Position numbers and translations under genes: made by a program. The notes beneath the pieces were generated by a model. The model saw nothing but the letters and a program-made list of their open reading frames with translations, was not told the origin of the DNA and searched no databases. Positions 33,902 through 43,660 of a DNA stretch of 64,000 bases are shown here, in pieces (positions within the stretch are counted from its first letter, which is position 1; every line of letters starts with the position of its first letter). The stretch is from Alteromonas hispanica (GTDB lineage: Bacteria > Pseudomonadota > Gammaproteobacteria > Enterobacterales > Alteromonadaceae). The stretch is from the NCBI RefSeq assembly GCF_010500915.1, contig NZ_JAAAWP010000006.1, positions 28,801 through 92,800 of the forward strand, written 5' to 3'.

Positions 33902-35437
33902 TTATGCAGTTGCTCTTATATCAACAAGTTGCTTAATCGCCTTTACTTTGTATTCTATGTAATTAGACAGAGATTCTTTTTGAATATCATTCAAGCGTAA
34001 ACCGTGCTTAGTTCTGCGCCACAAAACGTCTTCAATTGTTAGCGCCCATTCGTGCTCTATCAAATAGTCTATTTCTGCTTCAAATAACTGGGCTCCAAAA
34101 TCTTGCCCTAAATCATTCAAACCTGACGCGCCGCTTAAAAATTTATGGCAAAGCAAACCGTACTGGCGCACATAGCGCTGAATAACGCTTTCTGGTAACC
34201 ACGGATAGCTGCTTTTTAACTCGGCTGACAATGACGCCTTATCAGAAAATGCACCTCCGGGAAGCGGAGCTTCCCTTGTCCATGCCTTTTTTGCTCGCGG
34301 AAAACATGACACAAGCTTGTCTACAGCATGTTCTGCCAGCTTTCTGTAAGTAGTAATTTTCCCGCCAAAGATGTTGAGTAAGACTGGCTCTCCTACTTCA
34401 CCCTTAAGCTCTACTTTGTAGTCTCTTGTGAGCTCTTGTGCCGAGGCATTCTTTTCTTCTAGTAACGGTCTTACACCACTATAACTGTGCACGATATCTT
34501 CTGTGCTTATCTTGGTTTTAAAATAAGTGTTTACTACGTCTATAAGATAACGAGTTTCATCATCAGAGATAGCAGCATCTAGAGGGTCTCCTTGGAAGTC
34601 TTCATCCGTTGTACCCACTAAGCTGAAGTCGTCTTCGTAAGGAATAACAAAAACAATGCGACCATCTTTATTTTGTAAAATATAAGCTTCATCGGTGTCA
34701 TAGAGTTTTGGAACAACAAAATGGCTGCCTTTTACCATGCGCATAGCATTTGGATTTTTCACATCCACCAATCTATCAAGGAATGAAACAGCCCATGGCC
34801 CCGCGGCATTGACAATAGATTTCGCCTTTACTGTAAACGTTTTACCTTTATGGTCACGTAAAGTCACCTTCCACAATGCAGCTTCTTTCTCAGCGCTTAT
34901 GCACTCTGTTCTGGTGCGGATAGTAGCACCCTGGTCTTTTGCTGCTAATGCATTAAGAACAACTAAGCGCGCATCATCAACCCAGCCATCTGAATACTCA
35001 AAGCAGGTTGAAATGTCGGTAGCTAATGGACTTTCACTGGAGGTTTTTACCCTTTTTGAACGAGGCAGCATATTCCGCTTGGCCAGCGAGTCGTAGAGGA
35101 ATAGCCCAATTCTTATCATCCAAGCTGGACGCAAATGCTTTTGGTGAGGTAAGCGAAAACGCAATGGCCACATAATATGTGGGGCTTTTTGAAGCAATAC
35201 CTCACGCTCGGCCAGTGCCTCTTTAACGAGTCGAAATTCGTAATGCTCTAAATATCTGAGGCCGCCATGGATAAGCTTACTGCTAGACGATGATGTTGCA
35301 CCAGCCAGATCGCCCTTCTCACACAAGGTGACAGATAACCCTCGCCCTGCCGCATCTAAAGCCACGCCAACGCCGTTAACACCGCCTCCAACAACAAGCA
35401 CATCAACTACGCTGTTATCTTGCATACTTTTATCCAT
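33902..35437 (-). CDS. glpD: Aerobic glycerol-3-phosphate dehydrogenase GlpD
   Basis: 511 residues (E. coli: 501). The FAD-binding start is VLVVGGGVNGVGVALDAAGRG, followed by SSSSSKLIHGGLRYLEHYEFRLV. Mid-protein motifs VVNTYF, SGVRPLL and LNIFGGKITTYRKLAEHAVDKL are family hallmarks. It oxidises sn-glycerol-3-phosphate to dihydroxyacetone phosphate and passes electrons to quinone at the inner membrane. AGGGG lies six bases before the ATG. A GlpR-type operator lies upstream. Confidence 0.97.
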   Translation of the reverse strand: MDKSMQDNSVVDVLVVGGGVNGVGVALDAAGRGLSVTLCEKGDLAGATSSSSSKLIHGGLRYLEHYEFRLVKEALAEREVLLQKAPHIMWPLRFRLPHQKHLRPAWMIRIGLFLYDSLAKRNMLPRSKRVKTSSESPLATDISTCFEYSDGWVDDARLVVLNALAAKDQGATIRTRTECISAEKEAALWKVTLRDHKGKTFTVKAKSIVNAAGPWAVSFLDRLVDVKNPNAMRMVKGSHFVVPKLYDTDEAYILQNKDGRIVFVIPYEDDFSLVGTTDEDFQGDPLDAAISDDETRYLIDVVNTYFKTKISTEDIVHSYSGVRPLLEEKNASAQELTRDYKVELKGEVGEPVLLNIFGGKITTYRKLAEHAVDKLVSCFPRAKKAWTREAPLPGGAFSDKASLSAELKSSYPWLPESVIQRYVRQYGLLCHKFLSGASGLNDLGQDFGAQLFEAEIDYLIEHEWALTIEDVLWRRTKHGLRLNDIQKESLSNYIEYKVKAIKQLVDIRATA

Positions 35438-35502
35438 TATCTGCCCCTTAGTGACACACTATTTATTTGGTTATTTGACAACCAAAAAGAACTCATGTCA
35501 AC

Positions 35503-35525
35503 AAAAACGAACATAAACGAAAATT
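35503..35525 (-). promoter_or_regulatory. GlpR-type operator upstream of glpD
   Basis: AACGAACATAAACGAAAAT contains the AACGAACAT half site known from E. coli GlpR operators, and a second, partial half. It lies about 70 bp before the glpD start and about 155 bp after glpR ends. Confidence 0.6.
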
Positions 35526-35681
35526 AAAAAACAAATTTTAAGATACAAATCACCAAATCTAATGGCACTTATATTTATAAATGCTAATTAACAGTATATG
35601 TGTGGCGAGCTGCCGCAGTAATGCATTTAGAGGTGCAAGTTATGAATAAAAGGGGCAAGAGGGTAGCAGGCTTTGATGTGC

Positions 35682-36440
35682 CTAAGCTTGAACAAACTTG
35701 ATATTGTTTTCTTTGATGATTTTTTTAATTGATGCAGGGGGTGGTTGGTCGCATACCAGGCAGTCTACTTGCGAAATGTGGCCCTGCTCTACCATAGCGC
35801 GCCGTTCAAACTTGCTGTAGTCGGCAGCTAAAATAACGTGTTGTGTATGCTCTAGTATGGCTTGAGAAACCTTTACCTCACGAAAATCAAAATCGAGAAG
35901 CGCGCCGTCGGCACTGATACCGCTGATACCAATGATGCCATAATCCATTCTGAACTGGCTGATAAAGTCACACGTTGCCTCGCCAATAATACCGCCATCT
36001 CTGTAACGTACTTCACCGGCCGCAATAATTACCGAGAAATCTTCTTTTGCTGACAAGATGGTCGCCACGTGAATATTGTTCGTTACCACATGCAAATTAC
36101 TGTGGTTAAGTAGCTTAGTTGCAATTAGCTCTGTTGTGGTGCCTATATTGATAAACAAAGATGCGCCGTCGGGGATCATAGCGGCCACTGCGTTAGCGAT
36201 TTTCTCTTTAACATCGCTGTTTTGCGTTTTACGTTCTTGGTAAGGCGTATTTTCCCAACTTCGGTTTAAGCCAGCGCCACCATGGTAACGGCTTATAACG
36301 CCAGTATTCGCAAGCTGGTTTAAATCTCGTCGAATCGTTTGTGGAGTGACGTCACAGGTAGACACCAGATCATCAATCGACATGAAGCCATGCTGCTTTA
36401 TAAGGGCTATTATTTTTTCATGTCGTTGCGTTTGATTCAT
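35682..36440 (-). CDS. glpR: DeoR-family glycerol-3-phosphate repressor GlpR
   Basis: 252 residues (E. coli: 252). The N-terminal HTH (FMSIDDLVSTCDVTPQTIRRDLNQL) is followed by GVISRYHGGA and the DeoR effector domain with INIGTTTELIA and IIAAGEVRYRDGGIIGEA. It should repress glpD and glpK and be released by glycerol-3-phosphate. It is divergent from glpK, and glpD is read in the same direction downstream of it. Confidence 0.94.
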   Translation of the reverse strand: MNQTQRHEKIIALIKQHGFMSIDDLVSTCDVTPQTIRRDLNQLANTGVISRYHGGAGLNRSWENTPYQERKTQNSDVKEKIANAVAAMIPDGASLFINIGTTTELIATKLLNHSNLHVVTNNIHVATILSAKEDFSVIIAAGEVRYRDGGIIGEATCDFISQFRMDYGIIGISGISADGALLDFDFREVKVSQAILEHTQHVILAADYSKFERRAMVEQGHISQVDCLVCDQPPPASIKKIIKENNIKFVQA

Positions 36441-36533
36441 TTCTTACCTTGGTGACCATTCAGCCTTGTTAGCGCTAGGTGTTAACTCAGAACAATTACG
36501 CTAACAGTATACTTGCAAATGACGCAAGTGCAC

Positions 36534-36571
36534 ACGTTCGTTCGAACATTCAAATGTTCGTTTTCGAAAAT
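36534..36571. promoter_or_regulatory. Paired GlpR-type operators between glpR and glpK
   Basis: Two adjacent sites, ACGTTCGTTCGAACATT and AAATGTTCGTTTTCGAAAA, each match the E. coli GlpR half site ATGTTCGTT or its complement. They lie about 65-100 bp before glpK and should control both divergent genes. Confidence 0.7.
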
Positions 36572-36636
36572 ACGGCATTGTTAAATAGGTGTAAATGATG
36601 CAAACTCTATGAAAATAATATTGTAGAGGTGACAGC

Positions 36637-38121
36637 ATGAGCCAACATATTCTTGCCATCGATCAAGGCACAACAAGTTCTAGAAGCATTATCTTTTCAC
36701 CTAATGGCAAAATAGTCGCCGTTGCTCAACAAGAGTTTTCTCAGAAATACCCGAAAGACGGTTGGGTAGAACACGATCCAGAGGAAATCTGGGAAAGCGT
36801 TCTCTTTACTCTCAAAGAAGTTTTCAACAAATGTTCGTTAGCGCCCTCCGACATAGCGTCAATTGGTATCACTAACCAACGTGAAACGACGTTGGTATGG
36901 AACAAGAATACAGGTAAAACTGTCTATCCTGCAATTGTATGGCAAGACAGGAGAACAGCTCAACAATGTCGAGAACTCAGCAAAGATGAAGAGTTTGTTT
37001 CCTACATTAACACCTCTACAGGGCTTCTTCTTGACCCCTATTTTTCAGCAACAAAAGTAGCATGGATTTTAGACAATGTGGATGGCGCTAGACAGCAAGC
37101 CGAAAATGGAGAGCTACTGTTTGGTACTGTAGATAGCTATCTTATCTGGCGATTAACCAACGGCAAGTCGCACAAGACAGATGCCACTAATGCCTCTCGC
37201 ACTATGCTTTTTGATATAAATGAGCAACAGTGGGATGAGCGTTTGCTTAAACAGTTTAATATCCCTGCAAATATGCTGCCCACTGTGATGGATTGTGCCG
37301 ATGACTACGGTGTTATTGATGCAAGTATTATAGGGTGTGCCATACCTATTGAAGGCGTAGCAGGCGACCAACAAGCAGCACTTGTGGGGCAAGCCTGTTT
37401 TGAAAAAGGCATGGCAAAAAGTACTTATGGGACTGGTTGCTTCATGATCTTGAATACAGGCAGCAAGCCACTTCAGTCTAAAAACAGATTACTGACCACT
37501 GTGGGATACAGAATTAACGGCGAAACCACCTATGCACTAGAGGGCAGTATTTTTATGGCCGGAGCCACTGTTCAGTGGTTGCGAGACGGCCTAAAACTCA
37601 TCGGTGATGCGGCAGAATCAGAAGCATTAGCACAACGAGCAAGACAAGATAACGGTGTATTTTTAGTTCCTGCCTTTACTGGTTTAGGTGCTCCGTACTG
37701 GGATCCCGATGCACGTGGCGCTATCTTAGGACTCACAAGAGACACTGGTATAAGCGAAATTGTAGCAGCCGGATTGCAATCGGTTTGTTATCAAACCAAA
37801 GACCTTCAAAAGGCAATGGAAAGCGATGGTGCAAGGCCAACAAACATCCGTGTAGACGGCGGTATGTCGCAAAATGATTGGGTTATGGGCTTTTTGTCAG
37901 ACATATTAGGCGCAGAAGTAGAAAGGCCTGACGTTACTGAAACTACGGCGCTTGGTGCAGCATTTCTAGCCGGTCTTCAACACGGTATTTTTTCATCTAT
38001 TGATGAGCTTACTCATTGTTGGACAAGCGATAGAGTGTTCACTCCTCGATTGTCAAAAGCAGAGCGTGATCAAGCTTACGGCGGATGGAAAGAAGCTGTA
38101 GACCGCATTCGGTGCAACTAA
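36637..38121 (+). CDS. glpK: Glycerol kinase GlpK
   Basis: 494 residues (E. coli: 502). FGGY-family motifs include [14 protein letters not shown] at the ATP site, [32 protein letters not shown] and [20 protein letters not shown]. It phosphorylates glycerol to glycerol-3-phosphate, the GlpD substrate. GAGGTG precedes the ATG. No glpF (glycerol facilitator) accompanies it, so glycerol must enter by another route or a gene elsewhere. Confidence 0.97.
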   Translation: MSQHILAIDQGTTSSRSIIFSPNGKIVAVAQQEFSQKYPKDGWVEHDPEEIWESVLFTLKEVFNKCSLAPSDIASIGITNQRETTLVWNKNTGKTVYPAIVWQDRRTAQQCRELSKDEEFVSYINTSTGLLLDPYFSATKVAWILDNVDGARQQAENGELLFGTVDSYLIWRLTNGKSHKTDATNASRTMLFDINEQQWDERLLKQFNIPANMLPTVMDCADDYGVIDASIIGCAIPIEGVAGDQQAALVGQACFEKGMAKSTYGTGCFMILNTGSKPLQSKNRLLTTVGYRINGETTYALEGSIFMAGATVQWLRDGLKLIGDAAESEALAQRARQDNGVFLVPAFTGLGAPYWDPDARGAILGLTRDTGISEIVAAGLQSVCYQTKDLQKAMESDGARPTNIRVDGGMSQNDWVMGFLSDILGAEVERPDVTETTALGAAFLAGLQHGIFSSIDELTHCWTSDRVFTPRLSKAERDQAYGGWKEAVDRIRCN

Positions 38122-38424
38122 AACTCTTTATTTTTCCAAATGTTAATAAGACGTTGTAATAAAATGCTCTTTTTTTATGCAAAAAAAGTTTTTATAACAT
38201 TGTAATTACATTGTCTTTTTGTGCTAGTATTGAAAACAAGGTAAACGTTTCACCTTTTACCTTTTTAGAATTAGCGTATATTTTTCATAATGTTACAAAA
38301 TTAAAATTAGAAAAATATAACACTCAATGTGTAAAAGTAATGTTAAAAAGCTTGAAAGGCGCACATCTAGACGTAATTTGAGTGAAAAATACGTTAAACG
38401 TAGCCTACCCACGGAGAAAACACA
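38122..38424 (+). promoter_or_regulatory. A/T-rich leader and control region of the TonB-dependent receptor gene
   Basis: 303 bp with no gene. TAGTAT at 38225-38230 is a plausible -10; TTGTAA at 38200-38205 would be a -35 at a long 19-bp spacing. The palindrome at 38240-38254 begins nine bases after this -10, so it would cover the start of transcription. A leader of roughly 180 nt follows. Confidence 0.5.
38240..38254 (+). promoter_or_regulatory. LacI/GalR-type operator upstream of the TonB-dependent receptor
   Basis: GGTAAACGTTTCACC, a 15-bp near-palindrome with the central CG of LacI-family operators. It differs by one or two bases from the sites at 50297-50311 and 56902-56916. Confidence 0.75.
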
Positions 38425-41238
38425 GTGATACATAAAAAAAGCACATCACAATACGGACCAGTTGCCAGACGCACCCTACTAGGTGTTGCCGTTGCATCTG
38501 CGCTGCACTCGCCCGTTGCATTATCGCAAGATTCTGAGACGCAAAATGTAAACGATGCACCTGTTGAAATTATTGAAGTTCGCGGCATCGTTAGCAGCTT
38601 AAAGCGCGCCATGGCCAACAAGAAAGAAAACCTTGCTGTGTCAGACGGTATTGCCGCAGAAGACCTAGGTAAATTTCCAGATTTGAATGTGGCAGAGTCG
38701 CTACAGCGTATCACTGGTGTTTCAATCGATCGTAACGGCGGTGAGGGTCAGCAGGTTACTGTACGTGGTTTTGGTCCACAATTTAATACGGTACTGGTAA
38801 ATGGACGTCAGTTGGCAACAGACTCAGCCGGTCGTGCGTTTAACTTCGACGTTCTTGCTGCCGACCAAATTACTGGCGCAAACATTTATAAAAGTGCGGT
38901 TGCCAATCTGCAGTCTGGTGGTATTGGTTCAACGATTAACATTACGACAGCGCGCCCATTTGACTATGACGGTTTTCAGGCCGTTGGCAGCGTAAAAGGA
39001 ATGTATGAAAGTCTATCTGAAGAAACCGCTCCACAAGCGTCTTTCTTGGTAAGTAACACCTTTGCCGACGACAAAGTTGGTTTATTGCTAGCCGCTTCAC
39101 ATCAAGAACGCCAAGTTCAAATAAACCGTATTCAAACAGCCGGTTGGCGTCCAGGATTAACGCTTTCAAATCGCAACGACGGAATCATTGCTGATAACGT
39201 ATACCTCCCTCGCAACTGGGATCAAATTGTCGATCAACAAGATAGAACACGCACAAATGTGTCGCTTGTTGCACAGTATGCGCCTTCAGATGACGTAACC
39301 ATTACGTTAGACGGTTTCGTGTCTAAATTTGAAGTTGACTCGCAAGTAACCGATCTTGCTTCATGGTTTGAACCCGATCGCGTGGGCTCAGCTCAAATTT
39401 CCGATAACGGTACCGCTATTCAATTCACCCAAGAGATAGACTTACACCAAGGTAGTGGCAATCCAGCTTCTGACTTCGTTTCGTCATCTCGCGGAGTACG
39501 TGATGTAACCAGTCAAGGCTTCGGCTTAAATATTGATTGGCAAATTAATGATGCATTGTCTGCAGAGTTTGACGTGCAAAGTTCTTCTGCTGAAAACGAT
39601 ATCGCGGGTGAAGGTCGCTTTAACGTAATTGGCATTATTAACAACTACTCTTTCGATGGAACGGGCAGCACGCCAACAGTTATTCACGACGGTTTCGGCA
39701 ATGGCCAGCTTCCTGATATTTCACTAACTCGTTTGCACTATAACGATTTGGGTAACACTCAAGCGTCTGAAGATGATGTTGTTGAATATAAAGCAGACTT
39801 CACCTACCTCTCAGACTCTGATGTTTTTCGCAGAGCGGACTTTGGTATCCTGCGCTCAGAACGTGAAAAGTACGTGTTCCAAGAATTTGCATCTCAGTGT
39901 GCTTTTTGCGGGTACGGAACACCAGCGCCTGTGGACGAGCTTAACATTCGCCCATTCACTGCCAATAACTATTTCAGTGGGTTAATTGATACGTGGTACA
40001 CCTATGATGGTGATGCTTATCTAGACTACCTAGCGTCACAAGGCGCTCCGGTTATCCCAACGCTTCAACCTAACTACTACAACATTGAAGAAGATGTAAC
40101 GGCGCTATATGCTCAGTTTGAGTTTGGTTACGACCTTGGTGATATGCCACTAACCATGAACTTTGGCGCACGTTATGAAGAAACAAGTGTAGCTGTATCT
40201 GCGGTACAAGCTTTTGTTTCTGATATCGTGCCCACCACCGATTTAACGCTGTTTGCAAACCGATTTGCTCCAGCTGACGATATTACAGGTACGTCCTCAT
40301 ACTCTAACCTGCTTCCTAGCCTAAACGTTAAGCTAGAAGTACAGGAAGATATGTTAGTGCGCTTCTCGCGCTACGACTCGCTTACTCGTCCCACCATGGC
40401 GCAAATGTCTCCAGCGACAACCTTTGGCGAACCACGTCGACAAAACTTGCAAGCAAATGGTGGTAACCCGTCGTTGCAACCATTTGAAGCAGAAAACTGG
40501 GATCTATCGTTTGAGTGGTATTACAGCGATGACTCTGTTTTCTCGTTCGCTTTCTTTAGTAAAGACGTTCAGAACTTTATCGTGACACTGTCTGGCAATG
40601 AAACATATTCAATGACAGATAGAAGTGCGGTAGATGGATATCGTTGTGCCGAAACGAACTGTGCTGAAGGTCTTTCACTAGACCCACAAAACCCAGACCG
40701 TGATGTTGTGGCCGATACGGAAGAGTTGAACGGTGAAAGCGAAGTTTACACTGTAACTCGTCCACAAAACGGTGAAACTGCAACGGTTAACGGTTACGAA
40801 GTTGCACTTACGCACGTTTGGGACAACGGCTTTGGTATCACAGCTAATGCCACCGTTGTAAACAGTGACGCAGAGGTAAGCGGCGATACATCACAAACGT
40901 TTGCTTTACCCGGGCTTGGCGACTCTCAAAACTTAATTGTTTTCTATGAGCGTGATGCCTTCCAAGCGCGAGTGGCATTCAACAATCGTGAGTCGTTCTT
41001 ATTTGCGCTAGACAACACATCTGTAGGCGGTGCAACAGGAGAACCTGTTACTACTGAAACTTACGGACAGTGGGATGTGAGTGCAAGCTACGATATCAAC
41101 GAAAACTTCACTGTATTCTTTGAGGGTATTAACGTAACCGAAGAAGAATTAACGCAAGTGGGTCGTTTCCCTGACCAAATTTACTCTATCGAAGATAACG
41201 GCTCTCGTTACGCGGTAGGTATTAGAGGTTCATTCTAA
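38425..41238 (+). CDS. TonB-dependent outer-membrane receptor, probable oligogalactoside uptake
   Basis: 937 residues. A signal peptide ends near ALS-QDSE, and a TonB-box-like IEVRGI follows. The plug domain carries DLGKFPDLNVAESLQRITGVSIDRN, GGEGQQVTVRGFGPQFNTVLVNGRQLA and YKSAVANLQSGGIGSTINI, the pattern of the large TonB receptors often tied to carbohydrate use in marine and Xanthomonas-like bacteria. The beta-barrel ends in an aromatic C-terminal strand (YAVGIRGSF). It is followed by halogenase, SapC and transporter genes and has a GalR-type operator in front. Galactoside is inferred from context only. Confidence 0.93.
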   Translation: MIHKKSTSQYGPVARRTLLGVAVASALHSPVALSQDSETQNVNDAPVEIIEVRGIVSSLKRAMANKKENLAVSDGIAAEDLGKFPDLNVAESLQRITGVSIDRNGGEGQQVTVRGFGPQFNTVLVNGRQLATDSAGRAFNFDVLAADQITGANIYKSAVANLQSGGIGSTINITTARPFDYDGFQAVGSVKGMYESLSEETAPQASFLVSNTFADDKVGLLLAASHQERQVQINRIQTAGWRPGLTLSNRNDGIIADNVYLPRNWDQIVDQQDRTRTNVSLVAQYAPSDDVTITLDGFVSKFEVDSQVTDLASWFEPDRVGSAQISDNGTAIQFTQEIDLHQGSGNPASDFVSSSRGVRDVTSQGFGLNIDWQINDALSAEFDVQSSSAENDIAGEGRFNVIGIINNYSFDGTGSTPTVIHDGFGNGQLPDISLTRLHYNDLGNTQASEDDVVEYKADFTYLSDSDVFRRADFGILRSEREKYVFQEFASQCAFCGYGTPAPVDELNIRPFTANNYFSGLIDTWYTYDGDAYLDYLASQGAPVIPTLQPNYYNIEEDVTALYAQFEFGYDLGDMPLTMNFGARYEETSVAVSAVQAFVSDIVPTTDLTLFANRFAPADDITGTSSYSNLLPSLNVKLEVQEDMLVRFSRYDSLTRPTMAQMSPATTFGEPRRQNLQANGGNPSLQPFEAENWDLSFEWYYSDDSVFSFAFFSKDVQNFIVTLSGNETYSMTDRSAVDGYRCAETNCAEGLSLDPQNPDRDVVADTEELNGESEVYTVTRPQNGETATVNGYEVALTHVWDNGFGITANATVVNSDAEVSGDTSQTFALPGLGDSQNLIVFYERDAFQARVAFNNRESFLFALDNTSVGGATGEPVTTETYGQWDVSASYDINENFTVFFEGINVTEEELTQVGRFPDQIYSIEDNGSRYAVGIRGSF

Positions 41239-41252
41239 AGCGTGTGTGTGTT

Positions 41253-41277
41253 GGCAGGGTGAGAACCCTGCCTTTTA
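41253..41277 (+). terminator. Terminator or attenuator after the receptor gene
   Basis: GGCAGGG and CCCTGCC form a 7-bp GC stem with a short loop, followed by TTTTATT. It may separate receptor transcripts from the halogenase operon or allow partial read-through. Confidence 0.75.
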
Positions 41278-41345
41278 TTCACAAGCTTGTTGGAAAATGA
41301 GTAAGTTTGTGAATAAATGTAGTAAAACAATGGCAATCGTCTCCT

Positions 41346-42878
41346 ATGAATAATTCAACTAACACATCATCAAAACAACTTATCGTTATTGTTGGCGGTG
41401 GAACAGCTGGTTGGTTAACTGCGGCCATCGTTGCTGCTAAACATAAAATAGCAAAAGGGCAATGTGGATTAGATATAACGCTGGTTGAGTCTAGCGACAT
41501 CCCCACAGTAGGCGTAGGTGAAGGAACCTGGCCCACCATGCGAAATACGCTCAAAGATATCGGGCTTTCGGAAAAAGAAGTATTTAGAAAATGTTCTGCC
41601 GCGTTTAAACAAGGTGGGAAGTTTGTTAATTGGGTTAATGGAGACGGCGATTTTTATTACCACCCGTTTACTGTACCTCTGGGTTACGGCCGCGTAGAAA
41701 TGGCTCCGTATATCGACAATGTTTCTGAATTTGCCAACTCCACTAATTTTCAGCAGCATGTCTGCGAACAAAACATGGCACCGCGTACTCTTAATGAAGA
41801 AGAATATAGTAGTGCACAATCAAACTATGCCTATCATTTAGACGCCGGCGCATTTGCCGATATGCTGAAAACATTCTGTAAAGAAGAACTGGGCGTCACT
41901 CACAAAGTAGCCACAGTAGAACAAGTAGCAACGTCTTCAAAACAATGCATTGAGAGCATTACGCTAGACGATAATAGTATTTTAGAAGCTGATCTGTTTG
42001 TAGATTGTTCTGGTTTTCGCTCAATGCTTCTGGGCGAAGCACTGGGTGAGCCTGTAGTTTCTGCCAACGACACGCTATTTAACAATTCCGCTTTAGCACT
42101 GCACGTACCCTATAACGGTGACTTCGAAATCAAACCTTATACTCAAGCCACCGCGCAAGAAGCGGGTTGGATTTGGGATATAGGGCTATCCTCTCGACGT
42201 GGCGTAGGCCATGTCTACTCTACAGACTTTACGACAGACGAACGTGCAGAAGAGTTGTTGCGCCGTTATGTAGGAGACGACAAAGGTGAGCTAACGCCTC
42301 GCGTGATACGCTTCGATTCCGGCTATAAAAAGCAGATTTGGAAGGGCAACTGTATTGGTGTGGGGTTATCTGCCGGGTTTGTAGAACCTCTGGAAGCCAC
42401 TGCGCTCATGTTAATCGAGATTTCTGCTCGCTATATTGCCGAACAAATGCCAACGCCCGCTTCTGCTATGCCAATAATAAGTCAGCGCTTTAATAAGCAA
42501 ATGCAGTATCGCTGGCAGCGCATTATCGATTTTCTAAAGCTTCACTACATCTTCAATCAGCGCTCTGAGCCCTATTGGTTAGCGAATAGAGACGCGGCGT
42601 CTATTCCCGACTCGTTAAAAGAAGATTTGGAAATTTGGAAATATCGGGGGCCTCAAATTGCTGACTTTTCCGCAGCAATAGAGCTTTTCCCCGCCGCCAG
42701 TTATCAATATGTTCTGTATGGAATGGGGTTCTCCCCAGACTTCTCTTTGCAGTCCCACTTCTACACTCAACGGGATTTAGCCAATAAGGTTATTCAGCAA
42801 AACCAACTCATTACGCAACAAAAATTAAGCAGCTTGCCCAATCATAGAAATTACATTGAGCAGTGGTTAGCGAGCTAA
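41346..42878 (+). CDS. Tryptophan-halogenase-family flavoprotein
   Basis: 510 residues. The FAD-binding start is IVIVGGGTAGWLTA, followed by PTVGVGEGTWPTMRNTL. Lys92 in AAFKQGGKFVNW aligns by eye with the catalytic lysine (Lys79) of PrnA. The family's WxWxIP motif reads GWIWDIGL here, with Gly in place of Pro, followed by RRGVGHVYS. The family uses reduced flavin to halogenate indoles; BrvH-type members with TonB-receptor neighbours prefer bromide. The natural substrate of such receptor-linked members is unknown. The stop is 12 bp before the SapC gene. Confidence 0.88.
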   Translation: MNNSTNTSSKQLIVIVGGGTAGWLTAAIVAAKHKIAKGQCGLDITLVESSDIPTVGVGEGTWPTMRNTLKDIGLSEKEVFRKCSAAFKQGGKFVNWVNGDGDFYYHPFTVPLGYGRVEMAPYIDNVSEFANSTNFQQHVCEQNMAPRTLNEEEYSSAQSNYAYHLDAGAFADMLKTFCKEELGVTHKVATVEQVATSSKQCIESITLDDNSILEADLFVDCSGFRSMLLGEALGEPVVSANDTLFNNSALALHVPYNGDFEIKPYTQATAQEAGWIWDIGLSSRRGVGHVYSTDFTTDERAEELLRRYVGDDKGELTPRVIRFDSGYKKQIWKGNCIGVGLSAGFVEPLEATALMLIEISARYIAEQMPTPASAMPIISQRFNKQMQYRWQRIIDFLKLHYIFNQRSEPYWLANRDAASIPDSLKEDLEIWKYRGPQIADFSAAIELFPAASYQYVLYGMGFSPDFSLQSHFYTQRDLANKVIQQNQLITQQKLSSLPNHRNYIEQWLAS

Positions 42879-42890
42879 CGAGAATAAAAA

Positions 42891-43640
42891 ATGCCAAATT
42901 TTCAGATTTTATCTAGTGAACAACATAGTAGCACTTACGTAGACGAAAGCCGTCTACCGACAACATTTTCCAATTTTCATCTTGTCAATGTGGAAATTAA
43001 AGAAGCCGTTCAGGCTTCCAGTGAATTCCCTCTATTTTTCAGCAAAGTAGCAAATCAGCAGCGCTGGACTATTTCTGCGCTGTGCGGCTTTGCACCAAAA
43101 GAAAATGTGTTTGAAACGCAGGGGACGTGGCTTGCTCGCTTTACTCCATTAAGCTTGCGGACCTTGCCGTTCACGCTTAATTTTGAAAAAGATCCAGAGG
43201 CACCTCAAACAGTTCTAGATATCGACTCTCCCGCTGTATCAACAACTAAAGGAGAGGCGTTGTTTCTATCTAGTGGCCGACCAACGGCTTATTTAGATAA
43301 TAAACAGAAACTGTTAAAAGAGCGGGTTACCGCAATGCAGCAAACTGCCGCTTTGCTTAATGACATTGCAGCATTAAATCTGATTCAGCCAACAGATTTG
43401 ATCATTGAATACTCAGACAATACGCAACAACGCGTGGGCGGTTTGGCAATGTTAAACGAGCAGCGATTGCAAAACTTAACGTCTGAAGAACTTTCGTCTC
43501 TCCACAAAACCGGCGTACTTTCTGTTCTCTTCAATATATTGGGGTCGATTTTTCAAATTAATCGAACCATCCACCTTCACAACACTAAGTTTCCTTCTCG
43601 CTTTATCAATAATGTGAAATTCGAGACCAGCAAGCAGTAA
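42891..43640 (+). CDS. SapC-family protein
   Basis: 249 residues with no signal peptide or membrane helix. The layout HLVNVEIKEAVQASSEFPLFFSK, ISALCGFAPKENVF, TWLARFTPLSLRTLPF and EALFLSSGRPTAYLD is that of the SapC family (named from a Campylobacter S-layer locus). Its biochemical role is not known. SapC genes often lie beside TonB receptors and tryptophan halogenases, as here, where it is clearly in one operon with the halogenase and the transporter. Confidence 0.8.
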   Translation: MPNFQILSSEQHSSTYVDESRLPTTFSNFHLVNVEIKEAVQASSEFPLFFSKVANQQRWTISALCGFAPKENVFETQGTWLARFTPLSLRTLPFTLNFEKDPEAPQTVLDIDSPAVSTTKGEALFLSSGRPTAYLDNKQKLLKERVTAMQQTAALLNDIAALNLIQPTDLIIEYSDNTQQRVGGLAMLNEQRLQNLTSEELSSLHKTGVLSVLFNILGSIFQINRTIHLHNTKFPSRFINNVKFETSKQ

Positions 43641-43660
43641 TGAAATCTAGGAGTAAGTAA

